DNA from: DATJSN01 sp035504095
GTDB lineage: Bacteria; Planctomycetota; Phycisphaerae; WQYP01
Reading direction: 5' to 3'
Length of the DNA stretch: 20,018 nucleotides
NCBI GenBank assembly: GCA_035504095.1
Contig: DATJSN010000061.1
Location: forward strand, 1-20,018
Below, one piece after another: positions 1 through 7,470 of this stretch; within the stretch, counting starts at the first letter, position 1, and every line of letters begins with the position of its first letter. The position numbers and the translations under genes were made by a program. A model generated the notes under the pieces. That model was not told the origin of the DNA and did not search any database. It was given only the letters and a program-made list of their open reading frames with translations.

Positions 1-2
1 AT

Positions 3-41
3 CGGATGCCGTCCAAGGTGCATGAAGAGGTGATGGCGTGA
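3..41 (+). CDS. Possible 3' tail of a gene cut by the window start
   Basis: One forward frame is open from the window edge to a TGA at 39-41 and would end in the residues RMPSKVHEEVMA. The stop lies inside the left arm of the strong hairpin that follows, as at the end of many transposase or accessory genes. Twelve residues are too few to assign a family, and an open frame this short can arise by chance. An insertion-sequence origin is only a guess from the hairpin and the neighbouring toxin-antitoxin genes. Confidence 0.2.
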   Translation, partial: RMPSKVHEEVMA

Positions 42-92
42 TCTTCCGCCGCTCCGGTCGCCCTTCGGGCTCCCTCCGCGGCGAAAGATCAC
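38..92. repeat. Long imperfect hairpin (15-nt arms, one mismatch)
   Basis: Arms at 38-52 (GTGATCTTCCGCCGC) and 78-92 (GCGGCGAAAGATCAC) are complementary at 14 of 15 positions. The 25-nt loop contains a smaller hairpin, GCCC-TTC-GGGC, at 60-70. No T-run follows on either strand, so it is not a classical intrinsic terminator. It may be the end structure of a mobile element or a transcript-stabilising hairpin. Confidence 0.6.
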
Positions 93-167
93 AACAGGAG
101 ATCAACAATTAAAGTGACAACTTTAGACCAGGACTTGACAACATTTTTACAACAACAGCACTACGGT

Positions 168-211
168 TTTAACGCAGAGGCCGCGGAGGGTGCGGAGGAT
201 TTAACGCAGAG
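168..211. repeat. GA-rich dispersed repeat with duplicated TTTAACGCAGAG
   Basis: The 12-mer TTTAACGCAGAG occurs at 168-179 and again at 200-211, separated by a GCGGAGG-rich stretch. This resembles the short GCAGAG/GCGGAGG intergenic repeats that I recall from some environmental bacterial genomes (from memory, not searched). The second copy overlaps the last codons and stop of the higA-like gene on the minus strand (stop at 203-201). Confidence 0.55.
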
Positions 212-482
212 CAAACTCGATTCGTTTACCCAGCAGGTGAGCCACTTTGGCTATCGTGTTGAGCGTGATGGAAGTGTTTTCCGGGTCGAGCAGACGGTCA
301 ACTCCTGTCCGACTGGTCTTCAATCGCCTGGCGATTTTCGCTTTGCTGATGTGGCGTTTGTTCATGGCTTTTTCAAGTTCATGGGCGATCTTAAACTTGA
401 TCGCCGTCGCCCGGCACTCTTCCAGAATGCCTTCCTCGGCGAGAAAATCCTCGAACTTGGAACCTAAATGTTTTCGTTTCAT
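201..482 (-). CDS. higA: HigA-type XRE-family antitoxin
   Basis: This 93-residue helix-turn-helix protein matches the antitoxins that follow Gp49/HigB-like toxins. It has an N-terminal KFEDFLAEEGILEE block (about residues 9-22) and then an XRE-type HTH centred on SKAKIARRLKTSRTGVDRLLDP (about 46-67), followed by a TLNTIAKVAHLLGKR helix. In this family the protein neutralises the toxin encoded just upstream and represses the shared promoter. The ATG at 482 is chosen because a TAGGTG ribosome-binding site lies 6 nt upstream and because the longer frame would run into the toxin gene. It begins 8 nt after the toxin stop, so the two are co-transcribed. The final residues (ALR) and the stop come from a dispersed repeat copy, so the original C-terminus may have been altered. 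Confidence 0.92.
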   Translation of the reverse strand: MKRKHLGSKFEDFLAEEGILEECRATAIKFKIAHELEKAMNKRHISKAKIARRLKTSRTGVDRLLDPENTSITLNTIAKVAHLLGKRIEFALR

Positions 483-490
483 TTGATCAC

Positions 491-829
491 CTATATCAAC
501 TGATTCCTGCGTTTGATTGCCAGATCGAGTTCGTACTTTGGTGTTTTTTGCGTCTTCTTGATAAACCCGTGCAGCAACACCATTGTTTGATCCTGGACAC
601 AAAAAATCACTCTGGCGATTCGGTCACCCAGGTTCGACCTGATTTCCCACAGGCCGTTGCCCAGATTCCTGACCAGGGGCTTCCCGATCGGCCAACAATA
701 CTGCACCTTGAGCACATCATCGCCGATGATTTTTCGCTCGCTTTTTACCAGCAAAAGCAACCATTCCCGAACCGGCTCGTTGCCCTTATCGGTCCTGAAA
801 AACACGGCATCGAGCCTTCGTTCGATCAC
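491..829 (-). CDS. higB: HigB/Gp49-type (RelE superfamily) toxin
   Basis: The protein (113 residues from the GTG at 829) belongs to the phage Gp49-like branch of the RelE/ParE superfamily, whose members are ribosome-dependent mRNA interferases. Family features are LWEIRSNLGDRIARVIFCVQ in the middle, followed by the hallmark LLHGFIKKTQKTPKYELDLA near the C-terminus. The toxin-first order and 8-nt gap to the HTH antitoxin match higBA operons. The frame stays open upstream to a GTG at 901, but a TTGACA/TACAGT promoter lies inside that extension, so the GTG at 829 is preferred. It falls where transcription should begin, so translation would be nearly leaderless. No ATG exists in the N-terminal part. 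Toxin activity is inferred from the family. Confidence 0.88.
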   Translation of the reverse strand: MIERRLDAVFFRTDKGNEPVREWLLLLVKSERKIIGDDVLKVQYCWPIGKPLVRNLGNGLWEIRSNLGDRIARVIFCVQDQTMVLLHGFIKKTQKTPKYELDLAIKRRNQLI

Positions 830-835
830 ATCAAT

Positions 836-864
836 ACTGTACCAAAAATTGTGCGCTATGTCAA
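836..864 (-). promoter_or_regulatory. Promoter of the higBA pair
   Basis: On the minus strand, TTGACA (864-859) and TACAGT (841-836) are separated by exactly 17 nt. The -35 is a perfect sigma-70-type match and the -10 matches at 4 of 6 positions. The expected transcription start is about position 829, coinciding with the chosen GTG of higB. Confidence 0.7.
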
Positions 865-968
865 CAACGCGACGGCTCTGGCCAATGCAATGCAGATCCA
901 CGACGGCCAGGCCGGATTTAATGAAGGCTAGAACTTCCCTTCCGGATCAATTAGTTTACAACCCGCTT

Positions 969-1205
969 CTACCAGATTTCTCTGCCGACCGGGCGGCCAA
1001 GATCCCACTCACCCCGGCGATGCCGAGGTTTGTAACGGGCAGTTAATTCCGAGAGTTTATACCGCCGTCGCCGCGACTTGATGACCTTCACGGCTTCCAG
1101 ATCAATCACCGTGCCCACGTCGATATGGCGTATTTTCGCGAATTGGCTGGGAATGAGCAGCGCCATGCTGCTTCCCCACTTTTTGACTTTTACGGGCATT
1201 GCCAT
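969..1205 (-). CDS. MazE-like AbrB-family antitoxin, orphan
   Basis: This 78-residue protein has the MazE pattern. It starts with an N-terminal swapped-hairpin DNA-binding motif (VKVKKWGSSMALLIPSQFAK, residues 4-23) and a GTVIDLEAVKV strand. It ends with the toxin-binding tail YKLSELTARYKPRHRRGEWD followed by LGRPVGREIW, close to the GE-D-G-PVG-E-W ending of the family. In MazEF systems the protein represses its operon and neutralises the mRNA interferase MazF. The ATG at 1205 is chosen over the one at 1253: GGAG lies 6 nt upstream at 1215-1212, and a promoter whose -10 is at 1235-1230 would start transcription after 1253. No intact MazF follows; the next 140 bp end at the higB start. It may be an orphan, or its toxin may have been lost. 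Confidence 0.87.
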   Translation of the reverse strand: MAMPVKVKKWGSSMALLIPSQFAKIRHIDVGTVIDLEAVKVIKSRRRRYKLSELTARYKPRHRRGEWDLGRPVGREIW

Positions 1206-1221
1206 CAGGGTCTCCAAGAGT

Positions 1222-1258
1222 GATATAAATTGATATCTTGTTTTTTGGCCCATTTCAA
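1222..1258 (-). promoter_or_regulatory. Promoter and palindromic operator of the mazE-like gene
   Basis: On the minus strand, TTGAAA (1258-1253) and TATCAA (1235-1230) are 17 nt apart. An interrupted palindrome GATAT-N6-ATATC (1222-1237) overlaps the -10 and the expected start site. This placement is what autorepression by an AbrB/MazE dimer would use. Binding is inferred. Confidence 0.55.
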
Positions 1259-1521
1259 GTGAAAAACCCGCGATTTCCGCACCCGCTTAAATTTTCCCAA
1301 ATCTGATCGAAAGTGGCTCCGGCGCGGCGGCGTTGCCGCCGAGTCGGGAGTTGTGAGTCGGGAGTCGGGAGTAATTTTTCACCACGACGACACGACGTTG
1401 GCCCCGGGTGCGGCGGCGTTGCCGCCGAGAACAGGCGAATTTAGATCAGGTGATCAGGCGAGCAACAAAGGGGATAAGGTCCCGGGGTTATTTCTTTATC
1501 TATCAGAAATGACTTTACTAT
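1259..1521. repeat. Non-coding interval rich in short repeats and GC hairpins
   Basis: No convincing gene lies here. A 20-mer, GCGGCGGCGTTGCCGCCGAG, occurs at 1324-1343 and 1410-1429; each copy contains a perfect 7-bp hairpin (CGGCGGC-GTT-GCCGCCG). Three copies of GAGTCGGGAG follow the first hairpin (1341-1350, 1355-1364 and 1362-1371, the last two overlapping). At 1374-1398 there is a TTTTTCACCACGACGACACG stretch related to the repeat before ccsA. The remaining sequence, to the ilvD stop, shows no clear terminator. Confidence 0.6.
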
Positions 1522-3189
1522 TTATTGCGTTACCGCCCCATCACACGCCGGGCCGACGATGCGCGCGTACTTGGCCAGTGCGCCGACTTTGTACATCGGC
1601 TCTTTGGGTTTCCACGCGGCGCGGCGTTTGGTGAGTTCATCCTCAGAAAGTTCAACGTTGATGGTTCCTTTTTCCGCGTCAACCACCACGATATCGCCGT
1701 CTTTGAGTAAAGCGATTGGTCCTCCTACCTGTGCCTCGGGCCCAAGATGGCCGATGCACAACCCGCGCGTGCCGCCGCTGAAGCGGCCGTCGGTGATCAG
1801 GCAAACGTCATAACCCAATCCCTGGCCGGAGATCGCGGCGGTAACCGCGAGCATTTCGCGCATGCCCGGGCCGCCTTTGGGTCCTTCGTAGCGAATGATG
1901 ACCACGTCGCCTTTTTTAATTTGCAGCGCCTGGACCGCTTTCATGGCCAGTTCTTCACTGTCAAAACATTTGGCCGGACCGCGGTGCTGGAGTTTTTTAA
2001 CGCCGGTGACTTTAATCACGCACCCTTCCGACGCCAGGTTGCCGCGCAGAATCCTCAGGCCGCCGCTGGGACTGATGGCCTTGTCTACCGGAACAACTAC
2101 GTCCTGGCCGCCGTGAAGTTTGACGTCCTTGAGATTTTCTTTCATGGTTTTGCCGGTGACGGTGAGGCAGTCGCCGTGGATCAGGCCGTTATCCAGCAGG
2201 ACTTTGAGAATCACCGGAATGCCGCCGACGCGATAAACGTCCAGCGCCACGTAGCGGCCGCCGGGTTTTAAGTCGGCGATGGTCGGCGTTTTGCGGCTGA
2301 TGCGTTCGATGTCATCAAAAGTGATTTTCAAACCCGCTTCATGGGCGATGGCCGGGATATGCAAAGCGATATTGGTGCTGCCGCCGGTGGCCGCGGCGAT
2401 GACGATGCCGTTTTCCAGCGCTTCGCGGGTGATGATGTCGCGCGGCCGGATGTTTTTTTCCAGTAAGTTCATCACCGCCCCGCCGGAGGCGCGGCAGAAT
2501 TCATCGCGTGAGACTTCAATTGCCGGCGGCGAACCTGATCCGGGCAGGGCCATGCCGATGGCTTCGGCCACGCAGGCCATGGTGTTGGCCGTGAATTGTC
2601 CGCCGCACGAGCCCGCCGACGGACAGGCGCTGCATTCAAGTTCATAGAGTTCCGCATCGGTCATTTTGCCCGCGGCGTGGGCGCCGACGCCTTCATAAAC
2701 GTCGACGATGGTTACGTCGCGTCCCTGGAATTTGCCCGGCAAAATCGTTCCGCCGTAGATGAAAACGCTGGACAGGTTCAACCGCGCCATGGCCATGAGC
2801 GTTCCAGGCAATGATTTATCGCAGCCGGCCAAACCCACCAGCGCGTCATAACGATGGGCGTGCATCATCAGTTCAATGGAATCGGCGATTACTTCGCGCG
2901 AAATCAGCGAGGCTTTCATCCCCTGATGGCCCATGGCGATGCCGTCGGAGATGGCGATGGTGACAAATTCGCGCGGCGTGCCGCCGGCCTCCTTGACGCC
3001 TTTGGCGGCGGCCCGGGCCTGCCGGTCGAGCGTTATATTGCAAGGCGTAGCCTGGTTCCAGGTGCTGGCGACGCCTACCCAGGGCTGGTGAATGTCGGCG
3101 TCAGTAAGACCCATGGAACGAAAAAAGGCCCGTTGCGGGGCGCGATCCGGCCCTTCGGTGACTTCGGTGCTGCGTGGACGATTGATCAT
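1522..3189 (-). CDS. ilvD: Dihydroxy-acid dehydratase IlvD
   Basis: This 555-residue cytoplasmic Fe-S enzyme dehydrates 2,3-dihydroxy-3-methyl-butanoate/pentanoate to the 2-keto acids that give valine, leucine and isoleucine. Full-length IlvD/Edd family signatures are present. The cluster-type cysteines are C50 (NQATPCN), C123 (GLAGCDKSLPG) and C195 (CPSAGSCGGQFTANTM). D81 and D124-K125 are the expected metal-site residues, and the active-site serine S471 sits in GRFSGGTRG. The three-cysteine pattern fits the [2Fe-2S] IlvD type. The ATG at 3189 has GGAG 8 nt upstream. The gene stands alone, with no other branched-chain amino acid gene nearby, and is divergent from the cytochrome assembly genes across 228 bp. 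Confidence 0.98.
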   Translation of the reverse strand: MINRPRSTEVTEGPDRAPQRAFFRSMGLTDADIHQPWVGVASTWNQATPCNITLDRQARAAAKGVKEAGGTPREFVTIAISDGIAMGHQGMKASLISREVIADSIELMMHAHRYDALVGLAGCDKSLPGTLMAMARLNLSSVFIYGGTILPGKFQGRDVTIVDVYEGVGAHAAGKMTDAELYELECSACPSAGSCGGQFTANTMACVAEAIGMALPGSGSPPAIEVSRDEFCRASGGAVMNLLEKNIRPRDIITREALENGIVIAAATGGSTNIALHIPAIAHEAGLKITFDDIERISRKTPTIADLKPGGRYVALDVYRVGGIPVILKVLLDNGLIHGDCLTVTGKTMKENLKDVKLHGGQDVVVPVDKAISPSGGLRILRGNLASEGCVIKVTGVKKLQHRGPAKCFDSEELAMKAVQALQIKKGDVVIIRYEGPKGGPGMREMLAVTAAISGQGLGYDVCLITDGRFSGGTRGLCIGHLGPEAQVGGPIALLKDGDIVVVDAEKGTINVELSEDELTKRRAAWKPKEPMYKVGALAKYARIVGPACDGAVTQ

Positions 3190-3240
3190 TTAATATTCTC
3201 CTCAGGGTCTGTCTGACATCGCCTTATGTCGCGTTAAGCG

Positions 3241-3261
3241 ATCGGCAAATTCTATGCCGAT
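3241..3261. repeat. Inverted repeat in the ilvD/resB divergent region
   Basis: ATCGGCA (3241-3247) and TGCCGAT (3255-3261) form perfect 7-bp arms around a 7-nt spacer, 52 bp upstream of ilvD. It could be an operator or a leader hairpin of the ilvD transcript. The rest of the 228-bp divergent region shows only weak promoter-like hexamers, such as GGGACA-N17-TAAAAT at 3342-3370 towards resB. Confidence 0.4.
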
Positions 3262-3417
3262 AAAGGCGGCAAGCATAATGTATAGCGTTGTCGCGTGGTA
3301 TGGAACATTTTCATTTCCACGTAAACGAATACGAACCAAGCGGGACATCACGATTAGCAAACGTTAAAATGATGGGCTTATCGCCAACCTAAAAAGAGAG
3401 CGGCGGAAAAGGAATCC

Positions 3418-5481
3418 ATGATCAGCTTAACTCCAGTGCAGCATGAACCGCGGACCTCCGGTTCAAAAAAGCCCTCCGGCAACCCGCCGCCCCAATGGCC
3501 CATTGAACGAGCCGTTTCCTGGCTGGGCCAATGGCCAAAAGCGATCGGGCGTTTTCTGGATCGCCTGGCTGCCCATAACGGCCCTGTCGGCTGGGTGGTG
3601 CGTTTTTTTTCGTCCATCAAGATGGGGCTGACCTGGCTTTTTCTGACCGCGATCTATATTGCACTCGGGTCGGGGTTGCCATCCCTGCGTGAAAGGCTCG
3701 ATGTAACCACTCTGCAATTTTTTGATGCGCCGCCCATGATTGTGTTGATGGCGCTGCTGGCGCTGACGCTGATTACGGTTACGCTGCGGCGGATTGAACT
3801 GAATCTTTATCGCCTGGGCGTCTGGAGCGTGCACAGCGGAATCATCACGCTGCTGGTGGGATTGTTTTTTTATTTTGGCCTGAAGCACGAAGGCATGGTT
3901 CGCATTTTCATGAACCAGACGGTGGACAATTATTACGACTCCACCGACCGCGCCCTTTATATTCAATTTCCCACCGCTTCAGGTTCGACTGTTTCCACAA
4001 TGTTTCCGCTGACTAATCTGCCGATTTTTAGAGCGCATACCGCCGCAAACGGCAATCCGCTGAATATTGTGATTCCGCCGGATCAAATGGCCGCAATCAG
4101 TCCAAAATTCGGTAATTTGAGTGTCCGTGTTGTGGGCTACTATCCGTTTTATCAGATGGCGCCGTATGCCGTGCCGCGCCGGCCGGGAACACCCAGCGAT
4201 CTGCCGGTTGTCGCGGTCAATATCAGCGCCGGCGGACAGGCGCTTGGCTCGCAACTATTGGTTGGCAACAGCCCCGCCGGGCGCGTCGTTGATGATCCAA
4301 CTTCATTTGGCACGGAATATTTGTATCATCCAAGCGCCGAGCGCCTTGCGGAATTAACCACGAACCTGCCGGGAAGTGATTCAATCATCGTCGATTTGCC
4401 CGCATATCATTTCCATCACGTTTATTCTCTTGTGCCGGATAAACCGATCGTACTGACGGGTACACCGTATACGCTGATTCCGCGCCAGCAGATCACGATG
4501 CCGCTGATTTCCCAGGGCTATCAAGGGGCAAGCAGCGCGGCTTACTTTATTGACGTCAATCGCACCGGCCCGGATGGAAAAGTTCTGCAATTTCAGCGCG
4601 TGGCTTTATTCAGATACCCGGAGAAAAGCATCGACATTTTTTCCGGCAGCCAGCGCCAAGCCGTGCCCAACCCGATCGATCAGGGGTTAAACATCACTTA
4701 TTTCGACGCCGAGCGCGATCAATTCTGGATCATTGAACACAATGCCGGCAACTTTACGCTCATTCAGCGCGCCGCAGGCGGATCGGTCAAAGAATTTCCC
4801 ATCGCACCGGGCCAGGCCGTTCCCGTAAGTATCGAGGGCATCAGCGCCAAATTTTCGCTCGATCAGGTCGCCAGCGTCGTACTTCAACCCGAACTTATCC
4901 CCGCAAACCAGCGGCGGCCCCAGGTGGAAGACACCATGGACAACTGCCTGCTGGAGCTGGCGATCGGCAACAGCGCGTGGCACAGCGGGCCGGTTTATGT
5001 GCCTTATCAGCAATTCGGCATGCACGGTGATCTGCCAATCATCCCGGTACATGTGCCGGGCGCGGGTGAAATTGCTTTTGTTTTTTCACAATTGGAGCGG
5101 CCGCTGCCGTTCGCGCTGACGCTTAAAGATTGCCAGGAAGTTTTTTACACCGGCAGCGACAATTTTCCGCGCGACTTTTTAAGCACGGTTCAGATCAGCT
5201 ATCCCAACACAGATCAATCCGATACCGTGCTTATTCACCTGAATCATCCGGCAAAGGTTGAAGGGCTTTCTCTTTTTCAGGCCCGTTTCGGGCGCGATGC
5301 AACCGGGACGGCGTTCACCGTTTTGGGCGTAGGAAACACGCACGGCTTCTGGGTGATGCTTACCGGTATTGTTATGATTATTTCCGGCATCGGTTACGCT
5401 TTTTACGTTAAACCCGTGCTGCAGAATATAAAGAAAAAACAACTTGCGGCCTGGGCCGCCGAACATGCCACAGAAGCTTAA
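3418..5481 (+). CDS. resB: Cytochrome c biogenesis protein ResB (Ccs1)
   Basis: ResB/Ccs1 is the partner of CcsA in system II cytochrome c maturation, which moves haem across the membrane and attaches it to apocytochrome CXXCH sites. The 687-residue protein has the family layout: three N-terminal membrane helices (about residues 68-87, 107-123 and 133-155), a large extracytoplasmic domain (about 156-640) and one C-terminal helix (about 644-668). H139 in the third helix (SVHSGIITLL) is in the place of the conserved membrane haem-ligand histidine of CcsB. KMGLTWLFLTAIYIALGSGLP is a typical ResB start of the first helix. AGGA lies 5 nt before the ATG. It heads an apparent operon with ccsA (52 nt later) and mrp. 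The extracytoplasmic domain is long and was assigned by topology and context more than by motif. Confidence 0.92.
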   Translation: MISLTPVQHEPRTSGSKKPSGNPPPQWPIERAVSWLGQWPKAIGRFLDRLAAHNGPVGWVVRFFSSIKMGLTWLFLTAIYIALGSGLPSLRERLDVTTLQFFDAPPMIVLMALLALTLITVTLRRIELNLYRLGVWSVHSGIITLLVGLFFYFGLKHEGMVRIFMNQTVDNYYDSTDRALYIQFPTASGSTVSTMFPLTNLPIFRAHTAANGNPLNIVIPPDQMAAISPKFGNLSVRVVGYYPFYQMAPYAVPRRPGTPSDLPVVAVNISAGGQALGSQLLVGNSPAGRVVDDPTSFGTEYLYHPSAERLAELTTNLPGSDSIIVDLPAYHFHHVYSLVPDKPIVLTGTPYTLIPRQQITMPLISQGYQGASSAAYFIDVNRTGPDGKVLQFQRVALFRYPEKSIDIFSGSQRQAVPNPIDQGLNITYFDAERDQFWIIEHNAGNFTLIQRAAGGSVKEFPIAPGQAVPVSIEGISAKFSLDQVASVVLQPELIPANQRRPQVEDTMDNCLLELAIGNSAWHSGPVYVPYQQFGMHGDLPIIPVHVPGAGEIAFVFSQLERPLPFALTLKDCQEVFYTGSDNFPRDFLSTVQISYPNTDQSDTVLIHLNHPAKVEGLSLFQARFGRDATGTAFTVLGVGNTHGFWVMLTGIVMIISGIGYAFYVKPVLQNIKKKQLAAWAAEHATEA

Positions 5482-5487
5482 TGAAAA

Positions 5488-5522
5488 ATTTTCACCACGG
5501 AGTCACAGAGAACACAACGGAG
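5488..5522. repeat. CACCACGGAG-type dispersed repeat between resB and ccsA
   Basis: The stretch TTTTCACCACGGAGTCACAG and the following AGAACACAACGGAG resemble the short GA-rich repeats at 168-211 and 1374-1398. Its end supplies the GGAG (5519-5522) that lies 11 nt upstream of the chosen ccsA start. Confidence 0.5.
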
Positions 5523-5533
5523 AAATAAAAGAG

Positions 5534-7426
5534 ATGAACATTATGAATATACGTTTATACACAATTTTTCTGGCGCTCATGATGATTACAGCGCTGCCGG
5601 CGTATGGTTTTGTTCCGGTCGATCAGGCGGCTTCCAGTAAGCTTCCGCCGGGGCATCCGGTCATCGGACCGAATTCTCCCGCGGTTAATCCCGTGCCCGA
5701 TCAAACCCTGATGCAGCAGACGCAGGACATTGTCGGCCAGGACCGCACGGTTTTCCAAGAGCAGATTAATTTGGCGCCACTGCGCGTGCTGGCCATTCAA
5801 AGCGACGATGAAATCAAAACCCTTGACACCTGGGCCCGCCAATCGCTGCACGACATCTGCGGTCATAATTCGATTAACGGCGAAGATCCGCTCTACACTC
5901 TTCTGGACATGACGTTTCGTTCGGAAGCCTGGAACGACCGCAACTGCATTTATATCGAGGCGCTTCCGCTGCGCCAGCAAATTGGCACACTGGTCGACGC
6001 CGCTGAAGCGCAGCGTATTTTGCGCCAGGGGACGGTAAGCCCGTCATTTCTGGCGCGCTCTGACGTGGAAACCATGCTCAACAACGACAGCAACGATTCC
6101 GTGCTTAATTCTTCCATCAATCAGGTCGGGGTGGCGCTGACCACGTACCAGCAGCTTTTTACGCAATTTGATGTTGTTCCGCCGGCGGCTTCCGGCAGCG
6201 CCGATGAGAACACATGGGTTACGCCATACCGGTTATTGCCCAATATAAAATCGTTGCTGCCGAGCCAGATGCCCGCGGACATACAAAACGCCAAACCTCT
6301 TCCCGGCTATACACTTCGGCAGGCGGCCAGCGCCGTGATTGGTTTTAGAGACCTGGTTGACGGCTGGCGGGATAATAATGCGACCGACACGAATCAGGCC
6401 GTTGAGGAACTCGCGGCGTATCTTCCCGCCATCAATCCGGCGGCGTATCCGAGCACGCTCAAACGCAATGTGGAAATTATTTACAACCGCGTTTTTAACG
6501 GCACGATCATCTGCGTATTTCTTTACTTAATTTCCCTGACGTTGTTTCTGATTTCCGCCGTGGGAGCCGCACCGGCGGTTCGCAAACCGGCACTGGCTTT
6601 CTTTACGCTGGCTGTTTTGATGCACGCAAGTTTCATGGGCGTGCGCTGGTGGCTGGCGGGCCGCATTCCGATTCAGAATGAATTTGAAAGCGTACTCGGC
6701 TCGGCGCTGGTGGGCTGTGTGATCGGACTGGTGCTGGAATACTGGAAAAAGAGCAGCTTTTTCGGCCTGGCCATGAGCTTCGTCGGTTTTCTGGCGATGA
6801 CCGCCTGTTTCGTTGTGCCGTTTGTTTTAGGCAAGGACATCGGCGCTTCGATCAGCCAGGTCGATGGCGTGCTGAACACATACTGGCTTTACATTCACGT
6901 CAACGTGGTGATCAGCAGCTATGCTTTAATTGGAGCAACATTCTGTCTGGGCGTTTTGTATCTGTGCACCAAATTCTATTACTACCTGCATCCCGTGGAA
7001 CGGCAGGTTCAATCACGTGCCGCCGTTCTTGCCGGCGCGGGCTCTTCAACGCTGATCGATTCGGGCGGGAGTTCCGGATCATCCGATGTTCCTGATGAAA
7101 ACCTGCGCCGTGCGGAATTTCTCCGGCAACTCGACGCGGCAAATATGGTCGTTTTGCAAATGGCCTTCTGGTTTCTGGGCACGGGCATTATTTTCGGCGC
7201 CGTCTGGGCGGATTACAGTTGGGGCCGGCCATGGGGCTGGGATCCCAAGGAAACGTTTGCCCTGGTCACCTGGATTGTTTACCTGCTCATCGTGCATATA
7301 CGTTTTGTAACGCCCCGATATCGTCCTGACTGGACCGCCTGGCTGTCTACTGTGGGTTTCGCCGTCATGATGTTTAACTGGATCGGTGTGAATTTCTTTC
7401 TGGTCGGCTTGCACAGCTATGCCTAG
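5534..7426 (+). CDS. ccsA: Cytochrome c biogenesis protein CcsA/ResC with long N-terminal domain
   Basis: CcsA/ResC is the haem-handling membrane subunit of system II cytochrome c maturation. The C-terminal half (about residues 320-630) has multiple membrane helices and the WWD-type haem-binding signature (VWADYSWGRPWGWDPKE, with the WGRPWGWDPKE core at 563-573). The expected histidines are H455 (WLYIHVNVV), H588 (LLIVHIRF) and H627 (FLVGLHSYA). The first half is unusual: after a signal-like N-terminus (MNIMNIRLYTIFLALMMITA) there are about 300 predicted extracytoplasmic residues, making the protein roughly twice the common CcsA length. The ATG at 5534 is chosen because it gives a normal signal segment; the frame upstream to 5444 overlaps resB and translates a dispersed repeat. 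It is followed 44 nt later by mrp. Confidence 0.94.
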   Translation: MNIMNIRLYTIFLALMMITALPAYGFVPVDQAASSKLPPGHPVIGPNSPAVNPVPDQTLMQQTQDIVGQDRTVFQEQINLAPLRVLAIQSDDEIKTLDTWARQSLHDICGHNSINGEDPLYTLLDMTFRSEAWNDRNCIYIEALPLRQQIGTLVDAAEAQRILRQGTVSPSFLARSDVETMLNNDSNDSVLNSSINQVGVALTTYQQLFTQFDVVPPAASGSADENTWVTPYRLLPNIKSLLPSQMPADIQNAKPLPGYTLRQAASAVIGFRDLVDGWRDNNATDTNQAVEELAAYLPAINPAAYPSTLKRNVEIIYNRVFNGTIICVFLYLISLTLFLISAVGAAPAVRKPALAFFTLAVLMHASFMGVRWWLAGRIPIQNEFESVLGSALVGCVIGLVLEYWKKSSFFGLAMSFVGFLAMTACFVVPFVLGKDIGASISQVDGVLNTYWLYIHVNVVISSYALIGATFCLGVLYLCTKFYYYLHPVERQVQSRAAVLAGAGSSTLIDSGGSSGSSDVPDENLRRAEFLRQLDAANMVVLQMAFWFLGTGIIFGAVWADYSWGRPWGWDPKETFALVTWIVYLLIVHIRFVTPRYRPDWTAWLSTVGFAVMMFNWIGVNFFLVGLHSYA

Positions 7427-7470
7427 GATTCCATTGGCAACCGAGTTTATTTTATTAGAGGTTCCTAACT

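Noticed and set aside
38..92. Intrinsic terminator at the left end
   Set aside because: The hairpin is strong but no T-run follows on either strand.
114..467. Plus-strand frame of 117 codons starting GTG at the left end
   Set aside because: It lies antisense to the higA-like gene, translates the dispersed repeat (NAEAAEGAEDLTQS) and has no family resemblance. It was kept only as a possible remnant in the findings.
548..1046. Two plus-strand frames opposite higB and the mazE-like gene
   Set aside because: They are antisense to well-supported toxin-antitoxin genes and show no motif.
1341..1372. GAGTCGGGAG repeats as a CRISPR-like array
   Set aside because: The units are 10 bp, irregularly spaced and partly overlapping, with no spacers and no cas genes nearby.
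1747..2271. 174-codon plus-strand frame inside ilvD
   Set aside because: It is antisense to a highly conserved enzyme; the Ala/Gly/Val-rich sequence reflects the codon pattern of ilvD.
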